From assembly GCF_031143425.1 (NCBI RefSeq), contig NC_090438.1, forward strand, positions 777,677,138 through 777,741,137: a stretch of DNA of 64,000 bases, in the 5' to 3' direction. This DNA is from Pleurodeles waltl. Taxonomy: Eukaryota; Chordata; Amphibia; Caudata; Salamandridae. Below, piece after piece: positions 1 to 11,831 of the stretch. The notes beneath the pieces were generated by a model. It saw nothing but the letters and a program-made list of their open reading frames with translations. It was not told where the DNA came from and did no database searches. Each line of letters opens with the position of its first letter. The stretch's first letter is position 1. A program made the position numbers and the translations under genes.

Positions 1-644
1 AGCTACTGAGAATTAATTCATGATACATTCCAGTCCCATAAATGTTTTACTCGCAGTGTTACTCCAGAAAGGGGGAAAGCTTATTCAAATGTGCCTCATT
101 TCTGCTCCAACAATGACAGTCCATCCCAGATTGCCAGGCCACATTCTCAACAGGAGCAAAAACAAGCTCACATTAGTATCTGCCTTTCTAGGCTTCATCA
201 GTGAGTTGCAGCTTGAGTCCTGTGGCATAGCTAAGAAAAAAGGTGAATAGTGCAATGCTAAATTAAATTCAGCCAGAGGTAATTACTCTGAGCTGCATTC
301 CAGTCCAGTGTATTTTGCTTACAATGCCAATCCAACCTTTTGCAATTCACCCTCTGTCCTTTTCCATTAAGAACAATTTAAGGCAGCTGCCAGACCACAT
401 CCCTCTTAATGGAAGTGAAGCAATCCCAGGCTGGTTTTAGCCATTTTGGTGTCATCAATGAAGTGCAGCTTGATTCCTAAGTCTTGTGTTCCCACTCAGA
501 GGGATGTGCTGTAACAGTCTGGACCATCCATTTTAGGGCAAGGTAAAGACTGGTTTGCATACGCTTGGTTACCATTTGTAAAGGCAAATACACAGCTGAT
601 ATTAATTCTAGCATTCCACACATCTCTTTTTGTGTAAAAGATCA
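1..644. other. Unassigned sequence
   Basis: No credible coding region or element end is visible. The reading frames here are short and resemble no family I recognise. Two stretches (about 20-245 and 290-490) share loosely similar phrases, which may be an old duplication, but divergence is too high to define a unit. Confidence 0.3.
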
Positions 645-975
645 GAGGCCTCATTACGACTTCAGCTGTCCTTTTGTAGGACCACCGAAGCCACTGCAGG
701 CAAAAGACCACAAGTACTAGAGGTCTTTTGCCCGCCATCTTAGGAGTCTTCCGCTGGCCCAGCGGAACACTCACCACAACATTGATGCTGGCTCGTAATT
801 GAGCCGGCTGCAATGTTGTGGTGCGTTGGGTGCAGCAGCACCTGTTGCGCATTTCACTACCCGTAATTTGGGCAGTGAAATGCGCAATGGGGCTGTGCAT
901 GTGGGCCCCTGCACTGAACATGGCAAGTGCATGGGCAGTGCTGCAGCCCCTCAGTGCCCCCATTCCGACAGCTTT
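645..975. repeat. Diverged hairpin-chain MITE (partial)
   Basis: The left edge reads GGCCTCATTACGAC, matching the ends of the better preserved MITEs at 15535 and 18343. Inside are back-to-back hairpins. Arms at 772-784 and 811-823 pair around an inner hairpin, and 845-887 is another hairpin built on GCGCATTTCACT. The segment ending in a GCATGGGCAGTGC phrase also occurs in the two other elements. Modules appear in reversed order relative to the copy at 18343. The right end is not recognisable, so this is probably truncated or overwritten. Confidence 0.55.
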
Positions 976-1039
976 TCCATGGTGGTGTTTACCTTTTACT
1001 TTAACTTTTTTTTCCATTATTATTTAATTATGATACATA

Positions 1040-1845
1040 CATTTTTGAGCAGCGGGAGATTTGCTGCAGGGCCTGCCTGGCATGTGTTCAGGCCCTGCAG
1101 CCAACCTTACATGTAGCCAATCCCATGCTGTGCAGGGGCTGTGGCCATGCGCAGTGGGGCATTGGCCACGAGGCTTGGCCTGATGCCAGGCCCTGTGGCG
1201 GACCTCTGTGAAGGCTGCTAACACCACACCACTCATAGCTTTTGGTTATGCACAGGACCTGGCCTTCATCCAAGCCTTGTGGCCAACCCTCCAAAGGCAG
1301 CCAACCCTACACTGCACATGGCTTTCGGCTGTGCACAGTGGTGGGGTTGGCCACTGGGCCTGATCCTGGGGATCCCATCCCTGGGGGCATTTTGTTTTTA
1401 ATAAAAGGAGAGGGAATTGTGGGGCCCCTCTCTAAGCCTCCTTAGGATCCCATCCCATAGGTCCCCATCCCCCAAGGCCTTTGTTTTTTAAAAGGAGAGG
1501 GGGACCACTTGGGCCCCCTCACTGACCCTCATAAGTGTTGTCGACCTCATCCCCTAGGGCTTTTTGTTTTTTAAAGGACCTGGGGACCCTATTCCCCAAG
1601 GCTGTTTTTTTTTTTACTAAAGGTTATGAGGGCCTGCGGCCAGACCCTGTGGCTAACCCCCTACATGCAGCCAAAACCACACTGTGCACAGATGTCAGGT
1701 GTGCGCCTTGGGGCGTTGGCAACAAAGCCTTGCCTGATGCCAGTCCCTGTTGGTAACTCCTGTAAAGCAGCTAACCCGACACTGTGCACTGCCTTCAGCG
1801 ATGTGCATTGAGGGGTTGGCCCCAGGGCCTGGCTCTAAGGAACTG
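1040..1845. repeat. GC-rich tandem array, left of Harbinger A
   Basis: Degenerate units of roughly 100-120 bp repeat here. One unit type carries CCCATCCCCCAAGGCC followed by a T-run and AAAAGGAGAGGGG; the other carries GCCAACCC and TGTGCACAG phrases. The same unit types resume at 10286 beyond Harbinger A, so A inserted into an existing tandem array. Short open frames here are by-products of GC richness. Confidence 0.6.
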
Positions 1846-2619
1846 TGTGGTCATTATGACATTGGCTGTGAGTGATAAAGTGGTGGTAACACCAGCAACA
1901 GGCTGGCGGTGAGTACTGCCAAATTATGACCATGGTGGTGATACCTCCCATAGACAGCCAATGTACCACACCAACCACCATGGGGTCAACACTACTGACC
2001 ACGGCAGTAGCCATCAACATCCAGGCGGAAGCCAAGGTACCCCCCAACATATTATGACATAGCAAACCACCAGGATTTCTGGGGAGGTACCAACGCCATC
2101 AAAAGCCTGGTGGAAACATAGCGCAGAAAACAAAAGAATCACCAACAGGTACACAGAGGACTCCGCCACCGCCATGGAACCCGAACTTCAAGTCTTCCCA
2201 ATGCTATTCTATGCCATGGCCCTCATGGAACACCAACGCTGACGAAGATGGTGAGTACAGCCACCTAGCACACAAGGGACGGAGAGAGGAAAAGGAGAGT
2301 GACAACACACGCACAACACACACCATTCACACACACACACCATACACAGGACCAGCAGCAGAGTTAAACCAATGCAACATGACACACATTAAAAAAAAAC
2401 AAGGACCACTATGAGAATCAGCAAAAACTGTAATTTGATGCCAACAGCCACCATATTGTCCATTCAAATGCAGGTGACAATGTTCAGAATGGGCCAATGG
2501 CCAGTCCAAAGTACAAAATGGCCTCCTGGCACAGTCCAAGGCCCAACTTGACTTCTGACAACTTCCAGAATCCACTGTTTGGAGGCATCATGTTGGAAAT
2601 GGGCAGGCATCTGAGGGGA

Positions 2620-3620
2620 GAGGGTTTGGGGGCACCTCAGCTGAAGTGGGGAACTGGTTCTGGAGGGGGCTCCATGCCCCTATATCTTTCCTGGGGAGTG
2701 CAAGGCCACAGTCTCTGAAGTGGGGAACTTCCCCACTGGTTCTGGAGGTGGCTCATGCTCCTTTGTCTTTGTTGGGGAGTGCAAGGCCACAGTTTCTGAA
2801 GTGAGGATCTTGCCCACTGGTTCTGGAGTGGGATCCTTGTACAACAGTCCATGGATGGTGGCCTACATGCCCTCTGCTGGAGGTGAGGGCTGCTGTGCCT
2901 CTGCTGGAGGTGAGGGCTGCTGTGTCTCTGCTGGAGGTGAGGGCTTCTGTGCCTGTGCTGGAGGTGGGGGCTGCTGTGACTGTGCTGGAGGTGTGGGCTG
3001 CTGTGCCTGTGCTGGAGGTGGGGGCTCCTTGCCCTCTGCTGGAGGTGAGGGCTGCTGTGCCTATGCTGGAGGTGGGGGCTCCTTGCCCTCTGCTGGAGGT
3101 GAGGGCTGCTGTGCCTCTGCTGGAGGTGGGGGCTCCTTGGGCTCTGCTGGAGATGAGGACTACTGTGCCTGTGCTAAAGGTGAGGGCTGCAGTGTCTTTG
3201 CTGGAGGTGAGGGCTGCTGTGTCTGCTGGAGGTGAGGGCTGCTGTGTCTCTGCTTGAGGTGAGGGCTGCTGTGTCTCTGCTGGTGGTGAGGGCTGCTGTG
3301 CCTGTGCTTGAGATGGGGGCTCCTTGGACTTTGCTGCAGGTGAGGACTGCTGCACCTGTGCTTGAGGTGAGAGCTGCAGTGTCTCTGCTGGAGGTGAGGG
3401 CTGCAGTGTCTCTGCTGGAGGTGAGGACTGCAATGTCTCTGCTGGAGGTGAGGGCTGCGATGTCTCCACTGGTGTTGAGAGCTGCTGTGTCTCTGCTGGA
3501 GGTGAGGGCTGCTGCTGTGTCTCTGCTGGAGGTGAGGGCTGCTGTGTCTGTGCTGGAGGTGGGGGCTCCTTGCCCTCTGCTGGTGGAGTGGGCCTCTTCT
3601 CTTTGATTGGTGGTTGAGTG
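2620..3620. repeat. Minisatellites in the Myb1 3' coding region (copy A)
   Basis: Two tandem arrays adjoin. From 2620 to about 2850 a unit of roughly 86 bp repeats (GGTTCTGGAGG, GGGGAGTGCAAGGCCACAG). From about 2870 to 3620 a 27-30 bp unit (CTGCTGGAGGTGAGGGCTG) repeats many times. Read on the - strand the second array stays open and encodes reiterated Pro-Pro-Ala-Glu-Thr-Gln-Gln-Pro-Ser. Copies B and C carry different units at the equivalent place. Confidence 0.8.
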
Positions 3621-6128
3621 GGAACCTTCCCTTTCATTGGTGGTGGAGTGGGAACCTTCCCTTTCTTTGCTTGTGGAGTGGGAACCTTCACTTTCTTTGC
3701 TGGTAGAGTGGGAACCTTCACTTTTTTTGCTGGTGGATGGGGATCCATGTGTCCCCTCTTGTGACGGGTCCCCTTGGCCTTTGACATGTCACTTGTGTCC
3801 TTGCCTCCATGACTAGGAGGTGCCTCCACTGTCCCCATCTCCTGTCCCTTGCTTTTCACCACCATAGTCCTCCCTTTCTGAGCTGGAGGTGTGCCCTCAG
3901 TAGGAGTGGCAGCCATCACACTCCAGGGCCCCTTTGTGCCAGAAGCTGATGATTTGACAGGAGCAGTGGCAGACTGTTTACCTAAGGTGTCAGGCTGGGT
4001 CGTTGGGACCCTGCTCTTAAGAGCAATACGAGGGGGTGGAAAGGGAGGGAAGATGTCAAGTTGGGCAAGGAAAATCTTCTTAGGGACGTTGGGGCGGGAT
4101 GTGGGAGGAGGGATGGGAGTGGTTGTCGGAGGTGAACGTCTGCTGGACTTGGGTGCAGGTGCATGGACAGTGTGCATGTGTGAGGTGGATGGCTGTTGGT
4201 TGCCTGAGTGCATGCATTTGTGTCTCTTAGGAGGGGGGCAGACAGAGTGGAAGAGGACAAAGGGGACACGTGGATGGATGTTGTGGAGGTGCCTGCAAGT
4301 GAGGCATGTGTACTGCTTGACGTGGTGATGGTGGTGGTGGTGGCTGTTGATGTAGTGCATGCAGGTGTGAGTGCAGATGTGACTGTGAGGGAGGAGGAGC
4401 AGGAGGAGGAGGAGGGGGAGACAGTGGATGTGGTTGTGTGTGCAACTGTCTGTTGTTTGTGTGAGTGCTTGTGGCCTGAAGTGTGTTGCCTGTGCTATTC
4501 TTGTGTGATGTTTTGTGTGCATGCTTGTCTGTATCTGTGCATGGGTTGGGGTTGAGGAGACTGGGACTGGGAAGTGGTAGTTGGAGGGGGGACAGTAGGA
4601 ACAGGGACACTGAGAGGAGGCCAGACCCTGAAACGATCTCTGTAGGGCCACCAACCCACCGTGGATGCCCTCTAGGTATGCATTGCATTGCTGCATCTGG
4701 GATGCCAGTTTCTTGATGGCATTCACAATGGTTGACTGCCCTACAGAGATGGATCTCAGGAGGTCAAAAGCCTCCTCACTCAGGGCAGCAGGGCTCACTG
4801 AGGCAGGTCCTGAGGTGCCTGGGGCGAAGGAGATGCCCAGCCTCCTGGGTGAGCGGGCATGGACAACTTGGTGGGGGGCTGCTGGGAGGGCAGTGCTGGT
4901 ACGGGGGTGGCATCTGTACCTGTATCTGGGGAGGTTCCAGAGGTGTCTGCCACCACCAGGGAGTTTCCATCAGAGGCGGAATCAGAGTCAGTGTTGTCAC
5001 ATCCTGTCTCTGCTGTCCTGCCCCACATGCCCTCTGTCCCACTGGTCCCCTCGGCGTCAGTGGGCTCTGCCTCCTGGGTTCTGTGGGATGCAGCTCCCTC
5101 AGTCTCCAGTGCCCCTGATTCTCTGCCAGATTATGCTAATGCACACATGTACAGGATGACAGAAGAAAATGGGGGGTGGGGAGGAGAGAATGGGAGCACT
5201 GTGTCAATTACAGCACCAACACCACAGTTGGCATACACATTACCAACACACAGGGATCATGATTGAGCACTATGCATCACACTGGCATTATATTACTAAG
5301 TGCCACAGCAAGATGAGAGCTAACCACCACCGACTGCACTCCTCCTGGGACCCACTTAGCCCTGTCGGACATGGAATGCTACCTATCTACGTTTCCAGAT
5401 TTTGCTATACACCCATTTACCTTGAGCTAAATCACGCAGCAATGGCTGAGCTGGCATTAAGGGGCATCCACTAACTGAAACCCACTACCAGGATCCCATG
5501 CCACCCAGAAATAATTGTTTTCACACTCACTGCACTCACCCCCTTTGTGGCTGCAGTGCTGCCTTCAAGCATCCATCCAGCTCTAGGTAGGCCACCGCCA
5601 GTGTGCGAGCCATCAGTGGTGTCAGGTTCCGACAGGCACCCCGCCCTTGGGAGGCCATCCCCAGCTGGGCTTCTGCGGACTTCCAGGCCCAGTGTCTCAG
5701 GTCCTCCCACCTTTTCCTACAGTGGGTGCTCCGCCTGCTAGAGACCCCCAGGTCCGCACGTCCTTGGCGATGGCACGCCACAATCCCTTCTTCTGATGGG
5801 TACTGACCTACAGAGGTAAAACAGACAGGAGGACACCATTAACCATACAACCCAGCCTGTCACACATTTGGCCCACAAATACCATTTCCATCTCCATTGG
5901 CACACACTTCACCTGGAGCACTGCAGGTACACTCCCACCAGACGTAATCCCCACCCAAATTACACACTGTTAGCACACACATCTCCATGCAACCTTGTCA
6001 CATGCATCATGCCTATGGTGTGCTTACCTGTTGGTCGGGAGGCCCATACAGGGGTAGGACCCCATCTACCAGGCGCTCTAATTCCTCCGAAATGAAGGCA
6101 GAGCCCTTTCCCCTCTCACACGGGCCAT
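2753..6128 (-). pseudogene. NAIF1-like Myb/SANT protein 1 (Myb1), Harbinger copy A
   Basis: Three exons can be matched to the intact gene of copy B. Exon 1 (6128-6028) begins with ATG and ends at a GTAAGC donor, but is 13 nt shorter than in B and shifts frame inside the first Myb helix. Exon 2 (about 5807-5540) follows a TAG acceptor and encodes the Arg-rich recognition helix (STHCRKRWEDLR) and the segment AEAQLGMASQ; one base is missing near 5755. Exon 3 (about 5130-2753) holds the conserved helical stretch LLRSISVGQSTIVNAI and then a long Pro-rich tail, open for 681 codons and ending in the 9-residue repeat. The first codons after the usual exon 3 acceptor include TAA, so the copy is dead unless another acceptor is used. 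Known role of the family: Myb partners of Harbinger transposases bind DNA and bring the transposase to the nucleus. Confidence 0.7.
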
Positions 6129-6578
6129 GGCAGGATCCAGAAACAGATCACAGCAACACACGCAGTGGAGGTTTTGTCCTGGGAAAAGTCAGGAATCAAG
6201 TGAGGTTTTAGACAGAAAATGATGGTCACGTCCGCAGCAGTGTAAACCGTCACTACCGCCTGTGATCCTCATTGGACACTGTACTCCATAGAGCCCCATG
6301 TAAGCCAAGGAGGAATAGCACGGCGGTGCAAGACCACCTCCTACCATGACGCACAACGCCGGCGAAGTTACATCACTTTCACCTGTCCATACTTACAGGA
6401 CAGGCGGTCGCCATTTTATGGTGGTGGACAACATTCAGAAATTGGAAACTACCTAATTCCTATAAATTGCACATACATTGCCATTTACATTGTATGATTA
6501 CATACATGCTCTATGTACACTGAGGTGGTGGTTCCATTGTTCAATTTGTGACACCCTACTAACTGTTGTGTCCCTTAG
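6129..6578. promoter_or_regulatory. Divergent promoter region between Myb1 and transposase (copy A)
   Basis: This spacer separates the Myb1 start (- strand) from the transposase exon (+). At 6229-6262 it has a GTCCGCAGCAG...CACTACCGCC block matching GC-rich blocks at the same place in copies B and C, and an ATTGG box follows. Promoter function is inferred from head-to-head layout and conservation between copies. Confidence 0.4.
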
Positions 6579-7687
6579 ATACCTACCACTGAGGAGGAAT
6601 AGGAGGAGGAGACAAGACCTAGTGTACAGACCCCTTGCTACACTGAAGGACAGGCACATAATACTGACCTCTGGACTGGAAAGGGACACAGTCACAGAGC
6701 TGTGTACTCAATTGGAGCCTGATCTGATTTCAGCTATCAGTCATTCCATTGGGATTCCCCCTCTTGTGCAAGTTCTATCAGTGCTTCATTTCCTGGCAAC
6801 TGGTTCTTTCCAAGTGACAGTGGGCTTGCAGCTCAAAGTCACAGCCAATGTTCTCAATAGTGCTGGCAAGGGTTTTGTCTGCCTTGGTCAAACACATGTG
6901 CAGCTACATCGCTTTCCCCCAAGTGGAAGATTTGACCACTGTGAAGGCTGGATTCAATGCAATGGGACATATACCAAATATTATTGGGGTGATTGATGGA
7001 ACACATATGCATTTGTGCCCCCTGACCCCCAGCACAATGAACAGGTATTCAGGAATCCGAAGAGTTTCCACTCACTCAATGTGCAAATGGTGTGCCTGGC
7101 AGACCAGTACATCTCCTACGTCACTGCCAAGTATCCTGGGTTGGTGCATGACTCCTTTGTCCTGAGGAATAGCAGCACCCCCAATGTGATGGCACAACTA
7201 CAGAGGCACAGGGTGTGGCTAATAGGCGAGCCAGAGTCCCCACCCAATGTATGTCAGTGCATGCCTTCTGGAGTCATCCCCCATAACATTGTGTGGAAGG
7301 CTAATATTTGTCCATCAATACTTAAAGGTGCCTCTCCTGACCCCTGTGTGGAATGCCAGTGCAGGGGCTGAGAATCGGTATAATGATGCACATGGGTGAA
7401 CCAGGCAGATCATAGAACGTACCTTCGGCCTCCTGAAGGCCAGGTTCAGATGCCTCCATCTGACAGGTGGATCCCTGTGCTACTCCCCTGAAAAGGTTTG
7501 CCAGATAGTTGTAGCATGCTGCATGTTGCACAACCTGGCCCTCATATGACATGTGCCTTATCTGCAGGAGGAGAAGGTTGGACATGGCCCTATGGCAGCA
7601 GTGGACCCTGAGGACAGTGAGGATGAGGAGGCAGGGGATGAGGATATGGACAATAGAACATCAGTTATACAGCAGTACTTCCAATGA
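6579..7687 (+). pseudogene. HARBI1-type Harbinger transposase, copy A
   Basis: Translation in shifting frames gives the family landmarks in order: an N-terminal helix-turn-helix part (VQVLSVLHFLATGSFQ), IIGVIDGTH with the first catalytic Asp, NVQMVCLADQYIS, VHDSFVLRNSS, then IIERTFGLLKARFRCL with the catalytic Glu, and an acidic C-terminus ending in QQYFQ. Damage includes frameshifts near 6830 and 7008, an intron 7226-7327 whose donor is GC rather than GT, a deletion just after it that removes the GDSGYP motif with the second Asp, and stops at 7397 and 7547. Both stops occur at the same codons in copy C. The exon follows a CCCTTAG acceptor-like sequence at 6572-6578. Confidence 0.8.
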
Positions 7688-7981
7688 CACACCGGTGAGA
7701 CAGTGGAACTGACCATTTCTCCGACTTTTTATCCTTTAAGTGTGGCTGTTGCATGTTGACAATCAATTCCTTCGTATCTCAACTGACTGTCACCTATGCC
7801 GTCTCATTTTGCAGATGTTGATGTTATGACAACTGTGTACTGAGGTGATGATTACAGAGAGCTACAGGTCATTTTTTGTATGCTATCACAGAGTTCAGGT
7901 CATTTGCACAAGATGTAACTGTTATCATAATTGCACATTTTCTTCACATAAAGCACTGTCAGTCAAGTTGTGTTCAAGGGT

Positions 7982-7987
7982 GTTTAT
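7982..7987 (-). terminator. Poly(A) signal for Myb2 (copy A)
   Basis: AATAAA on the - strand lies about 320 bp past the Myb2 stop codon and is conserved in copy C at the equivalent place. Confidence 0.45.
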
Positions 7988-8307
7988 TGTAGTGAAATTT
8001 ATAGACAGAATAGTGCAATGGAATGGGGTGATGGTAGAGGTAAGTCCGGGGTATTGGTCCAGTCTGTTTGTAGCACAGGTCCAGTGTCCAAGGGGCCATA
8101 GGAAGGGGAGCAAAGACAGTTCAAAGTGGGCAAGTTGACAGAGTGGGACACAAGGGGGACATTCAGGAGGGTCTCATTTCCTGGTGGTGGTTTTGGTCTT
8201 GGCAAGTGTCTCTGGCATCTGTCTGGGTCGCAGGGAACATTTGCGGGGTGGTTCACCTTCTGCAAGGGGAGGGGTACTGGTGGCCTGTGGGTCCTGGGCA
8301 GGGCCCC

Positions 8308-9721
8308 CTATCTACTAGCTGTAGCAGATGTGGTGGGCTGTTCAGTTGACTGGCTAGTGGAAGGGGCCTGCTGGTTTACTGTATATTCCCTCACTATGTT
8401 GGCCATGTCAGCCAGCACCCCTGCTATGGAGACCACAGTGGTGATGAGGGCCTGCAAATCTTTCCTGAACTCCTGATGGTCTACCTCCTGCAGCCGCTGG
8501 TTCTCCAGCTTGATGTCAAGAATCTGGCACATCTTGTCCTGGAATTGTTGGTAAGCACTGAGGACATCAATAAGTACCTCCAGGACAGTTGGTTCCCTGG
8601 GCCTGTCCTCCCCCTGGTGCATAGCTTTCCTCCCAGTGTCGCTGCCCCCCTGTGCCTGTGTCCCCTGAACAGTGTGCCCACTGCCACTGACCCCAGGACC
8701 CTGATTGTCTTGGCTGTGAGGTGTGGACTGGGGTCCCTGTACAGGTGGGCACACTGCTGATTGATGCGTCCTGGGGACAGAGGTGTGGGGACATTGGGTG
8801 GGTGCTGTGGTGGTGGATACTGAGGGGGAGGCTTTGTGGTGGACTGGGAGTGGGCTGGGATGGGCGACTGACCAGTGGTCCCTGATGGGCTAGGAATTTC
8901 ATCCAGATCCAGCTGTCCAGAGTTACTGTCATCACCGGGGGCATCTTCTGTTGGGGGACTGGATAGCCGTGGCACCTCTTCGCTGCTGGGATTGGCTGCG
9001 GCACCTGCGGGGATGTAAGTGATGTATTATGCATCATGTCTGTGATATATTCTATATCCCTAGTGTCCCCTATATCGTTGCTGTTGTCCTGCCACCTTTG
9101 TTTGTGTATGCTGATGGATTGTGGGATTGTTAGTTCTCCATGCTGTGCATGCATAGGTGGTGGGTGTGCATGCAGGGCTGGGAGGGCTGTACATGCAGGG
9201 GGTATGGCATGCAGGGCTTGGCATTGGGGTTAGTCATATGTGTAGGTACACTGTGTGGGTTGGAGTGGAGTGATGGGAGTCAGGGTGGGGGGGTGAGATT
9301 GCATGTAGGTAGGGGGGGTGATAGGTTGTAAATGTTGATTCACCAGTGTCCAGTCCTCTGGCAGCTCCAGTGAGTCCCTCAGGATGCAGTATTGCCAAGA
9401 CCTGCTTCTTCTATGCTGTCAATTGTGTGGAGGAGGTGGGGGTCCACCGCCAGTTCTCTGGATGGCGAGCTGGTGCCCTGCTGCCATGCAACGTACCTTC
9501 CCCCGTAGGTCATTCCACCTCTTCCTGATGTCGTCCCTTGTTCTTGGATGCTGTCCCACAGCGTTCACCCGGTCCACAATTCTCCGCCATAGCTCCATCT
9601 TCCTTGCTATGGATATTTGCTGTATCTGTACTCCAATCAGTTGTGGCTCTACCCTGATTATTTTCCCCACCATGACCCACAACTCCTCATCGGTTAAACG
9701 GGGGGGCCTTTGTGGGGACAT
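8308..9721 (-). pseudogene. NAIF1-like Myb/SANT protein 2 (Myb2), Harbinger copy A
   Basis: Exon 1 (9721-9344) starts MSPQRPPRLTDEEL and encodes a Myb/SANT domain with the pattern ELWRRIVDRVNAV...DIRKRWNDLRGKVR, followed by GGGPPPPP, where one frame is lost. The donor reads CTG|GTGAAT. Exon 2 (9004-8308) follows a CCCCGCAG acceptor and encodes an acidic/Pro-rich linker, then an amphipathic helical segment near the C-terminus (FRKDLQALITTVVSIAGVLA). A second frameshift lies near 8750. The layout (Myb domain, Pro-rich linker, C-terminal helices) is that of NAIF1. It differs clearly from Myb1 in the same element, so the two are not alternative products of one gene. Confidence 0.75.
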
Positions 9722-10285
9722 GGGTGTTGTGTGGTTTGTGTTGTGCGTGCAGTGGGTGTTGAATAATGTGGTGGGGTGTGGGGTGCGTGACGGATGGTTG
9801 GGTGTTAGTGGTGTGTGTGTAGTTGTGTCTGTGGTTGCGTGCCTGTCTCTTGGCTATTTCTTGTGCTCGTAAAGCATTGTGGGTTATGTGGGTGGGTGCT
9901 TTATAGTGCTGTGGGTGTGGGTGTGTATTAGTGTCAGGTGTGTGTTTTTGGTATTGGCCAATGTTGTGTTGTTTTGTATTTGAGTGGCCATTCTGATCTC
10001 GCCGGTGTGTATCACCAATGGTTTAACGCTGTTGAGTGTCTTCCGTGGTGATTCCTTGATCATAATGTGGAGGGCGCTGTTTTGTTGGCATGACGGTGTG
10101 GGTGTTAGTACAGACAGTTTAACACTTACCTTTGGTCTGGCGGATATGTGTTTGTGTCAGTATTCTGTCGGCTTAGTGTGTTTGTGTCATAATATCGCAA
10201 ATGGATGTTCGCCTCACTGACAGTATGTTGGTGGCTGTCACCGTGGTGGTAAGCGTGATTTACTGCCAATGTCATAATGACGGCC
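9722..10285. repeat. GT-rich spacer and right subterminal region of copy A
   Basis: Sequence from 9722 to about 9960 is strongly GT-rich on the + strand with no coding sign. The last 300 bp lead into the right terminal inverted repeat. Copy B has a similar GT-rich stretch between Myb2 and its right end, so this is a feature of the family; it lies upstream of Myb2 and may hold its promoter. Confidence 0.5.
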
Positions 10286-11460
10286 TTAGTCTCCCAGGGC
10301 CTTTTTTTTTTAAAGGGGAGAAGGGCTGTGTGTCCCCTTCCCCCGAGCCACATTAACCCCTGGGGTTCCATCCCCCAGGGCAACATTTTGTTTCTTTAAA
10401 GTGGAGGTGGGGTGTGGCCCGCATCCCCTAGCCTCATTTGGCCCTGGGGACTCCATCACCCATGGCAGTTTTTTTTATTAAAAGGAGGGAGGACACTTGG
10501 CCCCCTCACCCAGCCTTGTATATATAGGTGAGGAGGGCGAACGTGGCCCCAGGACCCCATCCCTTGGTGCCTTCTACTGTGGGTGGGCACCAGAGCAACC
10601 ACCATATTGTTGTTGGGGGCTCTGGAGGGAGCCCCAAGCCCCCCCGGCCCCAGCCAGCTCCTCACATATAGGAGGAGCCAGCATTGCTCTCGCCTGTAGG
10701 GAGCAGCTCCTAATGATGCTCCCTCCAGGCAGGAGCAATCTTTTGATCTGTTTTCCTGCCCGCATCAGTGCGAGCAGCGAAACAGATCAAAAGTCCACTC
10801 CCAGTAAAGCCGCTGCCCATTAAGAGCGGACTTGGTGTTTGCTCCCAGTTGGCGGGTGATTTGAAAAATGCTTCCGTCAAGCGAAAGCAAACATGTGGGT
10901 AGGGAAACAGTTATGTCCCATGATGGGCTCCCCTGGACATAGCATCTGAACTGGATCTGAGGGATCGGGCCCGATGGGCCATTAATGGCTCAGGTAAGGG
11001 GGCCATGCAGGCCCCTCCCCTGTTTTATTACATTTTTGCCTGGTGTTTGGGCTCCTTGGAGTCTTTCAAGGCTAGGGGATGGGGGCCACGTGGCCCTCCC
11101 TTCCCATTTTATAAAGTTTCGACCGGGGTGGTGGGCTACCTGGGGCTTATAGCAGCACAAATAGGGAGTAGTGTGCCCCCATTTAAAGAAATTTCGGCCC
11201 TGGAGGTGAGCTTCCCGGGGCCTCTGAAGGCTCAGGGAGTAGGTTGCACACCTCCTGCCCCAATATAAGTGAATTTAGGCTTTGGGTGGGCTTCCCAGGA
11301 CCCTTGTGGACTCAGGAAGGGGGCCTGATTGCCCCCTCCCATAAAAATGATTTTGGCCCTGGGGCTGGGCTCCTAATAGCCTCTGGAGGCTGGTGGAGGG
11401 TAGCAACATAGCCCCACTCCCCTTCATGATCACAGCCTCAGGATGGGCTCTCAGGGCATA
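10286..11460. repeat. GC-rich tandem array, right of Harbinger A
   Basis: Units of about 95-105 bp continue the array found left of copy A: CCCTGGGG, CCATCCCCCAGGGC, a T-run, then AAAGGAGGGAGG. From about 10980 units are of the type GGCCCCTCCC...TTTTATTA...GGGCTCCTTGG. A less repetitive stretch lies at 10560-10900. No gene is supported. Confidence 0.55.
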
Positions 11461-11661
11461 AGGTAATTAAATGTGGGCCGTCGTCCATTTTTATTTTTGT
11501 TCCCGATCATGTGAGTCTCACAGGGTTGTGCCATTTTTTGCCTTTTTGTTTCCTATTACCCCTCGGGGATCCCTCTGAGTCACCCCATTGGGCCTAGAGT
11601 GTTAGGGTATCTATACCTTGCACCTTTATATTATTTTTTCTTTAAGTTTAAGAAAGACTAA

Positions 11662-11831
11662 TTGCCTGATTTAGATTTTGGTGAACTGGTTTCTCAGTCA
11701 CAACCATGACGGATATCCCATCTGTCAAAATATAAATCCCATTATTCTTTATATGATATATATTTTGGCAGACAACATATGCGTCACCGTTTTGATGGAG
11801 TAACCCATCCACTGAAATCTAAGTCAGGCTC
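11662..11831. repeat. Short foldback MITE
   Basis: The 170-bp element has inverted ends GCCTGATTTAGATTTTGGTG and GCCTGACTTAGATTTCAGTG (right end reversed). TAA at 11659-11661 and 11832-11834 is a likely 3-bp target duplication. Its inner ACCATGACGGATAT phrase recurs in the elements at 29869-30215, so these are related foldbacks. Confidence 0.6.

Larger units (their letters stand above)
1846..10285 (+). mobile_element. PIF/Harbinger transposon copy A (decayed autonomous type)
   Basis: The left end (TCATTATGACATTGGC after 1850) and the reverse complement of the right end (TCATTATGACATTGGC before 10281) form matching terminal inverted repeats. Inside are a Myb/SANT gene (- strand), a HARBI1-type transposase (+) and a second Myb/SANT gene (- strand), in the same order as copies B and C. 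All three genes are broken. Subterminal sequence is closer to copy C than to B. I could not identify a clean 3-bp target duplication: the left flank reads CTG and the right TTA. Insertion is within a tandem repeat array that continues on both sides. Confidence 0.85.

Noticed and set aside
2720..3816. Cys/Gly-rich and Leu/Val-rich + strand frames in copy A
   Set aside because: They are shadows of the coding minisatellite of Myb1 on the - strand.
1843..10288. A target duplication for Harbinger A
   Set aside because: Flanking triplets (CTG and TTA) do not match, and the site is within repeats, so no duplication is claimed.
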